Source: Glebionis coronaria (Eukaryota; Streptophyta; Magnoliopsida; Asterales; Asteraceae). From it: 64,000 nt of DNA. Positions within the stretch are counted from its first letter, which is position 1. Every line of letters starts with the position of its first letter. Under the pieces are notes generated by a model. The model did no database searches, was not told the DNA's origin, and saw only the letters and a list, made by a program, of their open reading frames with translations. The position numbers were made by a program, and so were the translations under genes. The stretch lies in NCBI GenBank assembly GCA_025667525.1, contig CM046882.1, positions 22,394,488 to 22,458,487 on the forward strand. The letters are read 5' to 3'. Positions 62,035-64,000 of the stretch are shown piece by piece.

Positions 62035-64000
62035 TGTGATAACCCGAACCCACGGTCATTATTTAATATTATTTAACGAATAATTTTGGAAGTTTTAATG
62101 AGTTTGAATGATATGACGGTTGGTGGTTGGAAGTCTTATTTTTACCTTTTTACTAATAGCGAGGATTATTAGTGATCACGATATCGACGGATGCCCGAGA
62201 TTTTATGTTTTATTATATGTTGTCTCGATGTTGATATTATTGACGTTTTATTTTAATTGTGTATTAAGTCGAACCGGGATCATAATATTATCATATTTTG
62301 AGTACGTTTTAACTTTGGAAAAGTATTTTTACGAAACCCGAGCCTCGTAAATGTTTTCAAAATTGACAATTTACATTTTCTACCCTTAAAACTATTTAAT
62401 TGCATTTTGGACCAAAACTATCATAAATTGGCAAGAAAAGTCCCTCCACCCACCATATATAAACCCTTCTACCTAACTTTCCACTAACAAAAACACATAG
62501 ATAACAAGTTTTCATATTTCTTTCCTCTCTCTTGTTCTATGCCGCCACACATAACACACATAAAACCATTAGATTTTGATTTTCTACTTTGAATCTTCAA
62601 AAACTAGTTGATATCCCATGTTGCAAATTTAATTGTGCGTCTTTTGGTTTAAATTTTATGCACATGCAACAACTTTTGAAATTTTGATATGACCCAAGGT
62701 GGTTTGATCTATTTTCATGATATATATATATATATGTGGTTAGTATTGTTTAAAATGGTTTTTAAGTATTGCATGTTTGAATTTTTTAGTGAGTAAATTT
62801 TTGAATGATTATATAAGTGTGTTATAGGTTAGATAGATGGATAAGGATGATAGTATGATGATATTAGGCATAGGAGATTGAGTAAAATGGGTTGAAAATT
62901 TTATCTAGTATGATTTTTAGAAGGGTATTTTAGATCAATGGGAAAAAGGTAATTTTTGGGTATTTTACTATTTGAAAATGGTTAAACTAATCGCATAGGG
63001 TTGTAGAGAATTTCGTTAGCTTCGATTTGATATATAGTAGAGCTTCTAGCTCCAAACGAGCGAGAAGTTATGATGATTTGATTATTCGTGTATCGGGAGA
63101 CGAGTATCGACACAATCCGAAGTTGTTGTCGATATTTGGATCAAATCTCAGAGACTATAGAATGAGTTGTAAAAATAGTCAATGTCTGATGTTAGGTTCT
63201 AAACCTAGGGTTGTGAGTCTATTTTCAAACTCAAGTGTCGGATTTGTAAACGAGATTGTTTGGAATGGTCAAAATGGTTGTATGAGTCGGTGACGTAAAA
63301 TTGTCCGGTTTTTGTAGTTCAATGATGTGTCGGGCAGGGAACTTAAAAAGTAAAAAATTTTGATGGGCTTTTAAGAGGACTTTCTATATATAGTAAGTGA
63401 GATCTCTGAGTAGTATCATAAGTATTTGACGTGTTTAAGTGGGGTAAATGAGCTCGTACATTTGGTATGTACTGGCAGATTTTTATCGAAAGAATAGACT
63501 AATAGAGTAAACATATAAAAGGAAGTAATAGTATCACTTGTATTGTTTTCTTTCGGGTTTGTCGTAATATTATGATTTTGAGTTTGATGTTATTATTTAT
63601 GGGTTATATTCGAGACTATTATTAATGAACGCGCCTTATTTGATAGGTTGTGATTTTTATGTTTATCGGGCATCAACAATCGTCGAAGGTCGTCTTGCTA
63701 CTGCTATTACTCAAGGTGAGTCTATAGCCTCGCTTTGTATTTGTTTTGAATGATTTTAAAACCCGCGAAGGGGATACATGCTATTTGAAAATAAAATGAA
63801 CACAAGTCATGATGATTGTTTGGACCCGAATGTTGCCTGATGTTGCCTTGAATTGTATAAGTACCTAAATTACAAAAGTCCCTAAATTCATGAGCCGTTG
63901 ACTATGTTCTGACATGATGTTGTGAGTTGGGAATACCCGCTTAATCAAATTATAGTACTATTGGGCTGACGACCCTATCTGAGACCAGGGCTTTACGCTG
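62035..64000 (+). mobile_element. Ty3/gypsy LTR, cut by window end (copy 4)
   Basis: First 1,966 bp of the LTR. It has CATAAATT near 62422 and a 16-nt TA tract, as in copy 1. The window stops inside it. Confidence 0.72.

Larger units (their letters stand above)
51413..64000. repeat. Tandem macro-repeat, copy 4 (partial, cut by window end)
   Basis: Fourth copy, of which 12,588 bp are visible. It corresponds to copy-1 positions 1-12588 at a constant offset of 51412, with no net indel. At every variable site I compared it has the copy-1 state, including the missing G near 51455, 13 As near 55371, a TA tract of 16 and E181 in the IST1-like protein. It ends inside the gypsy LTR. Confidence 0.97.

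Noticed and set aside
1..64000. Organelle-derived or bacterial DNA
   Set aside because: Spliced plant gene, nuclear LTR elements and no plastid or mitochondrial genes seen.

Overview
The window is plant nuclear DNA. It is AT-rich, has spliced genes with GT-AG introns (several donors read GTATGT or GTAAG), and carries Ty1/copia and Ty3/gypsy LTR retrotransposon pieces with initiator-tRNA-Met primer sites. The gene and LTR styles suggest a eudicot. The gypsy LTR and the copia gag remind me of Asteraceae repeats, but that is a weak impression.

The main structure is a head-to-tail tandem array of a unit of about 15.79 kb. Copy 1 is 1-15791, copy 2 is 15792-31579, copy 3 is 31580-51412 and copy 4 is 51413-64000, cut by the window end. 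The phase is arbitrary because the window begins and ends inside the array. Copy 3 is longer because it holds an internal 4,052-bp tandem duplication (39562-43613 repeated as 43614-47681). Copies 1, 2 and 3 differ by scattered SNPs and small indels. Copies 1 and 4 matched at every variable site I checked and keep a constant 51,412-bp offset. This points to a higher-order repeat of 51,412 bp, a circular molecule read past its origin, or an assembly loop.

Each unit reads, left to right: (1) the 3' end of a truncated copia gag (element B); (2) about 1.07 kb without a recognised gene; (3) a complete seven-exon gene on the minus strand for an IST1-like ESCRT-III regulator of 805 residues; (4) its upstream region, with an (AC)n tract; (5) copia element A, an LTR of about 1.07 kb plus primer site plus a broken gag start; (6) about 2.9 kb of very AT-rich non-coding DNA with several hairpins; (7) a Ty3/gypsy LTR of about 2.63 kb with primer site and leader-like sequence; (8) copia element B, a 493-bp LTR plus primer site plus 5' gag that runs across the unit boundary. 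All three retroelements face the plus strand. All three keep their 5' end and lack everything downstream of leader or gag.

The only convincing host gene is the IST1-like gene. All four copies have an open reading frame and intact splice sites, with one amino-acid difference noticed (E181 in copies 1 and 4, A181 in copies 2 and 3). The retroelement coding pieces are decaying. I found no rRNA, tRNA, CRISPR or organelle-derived sequence.
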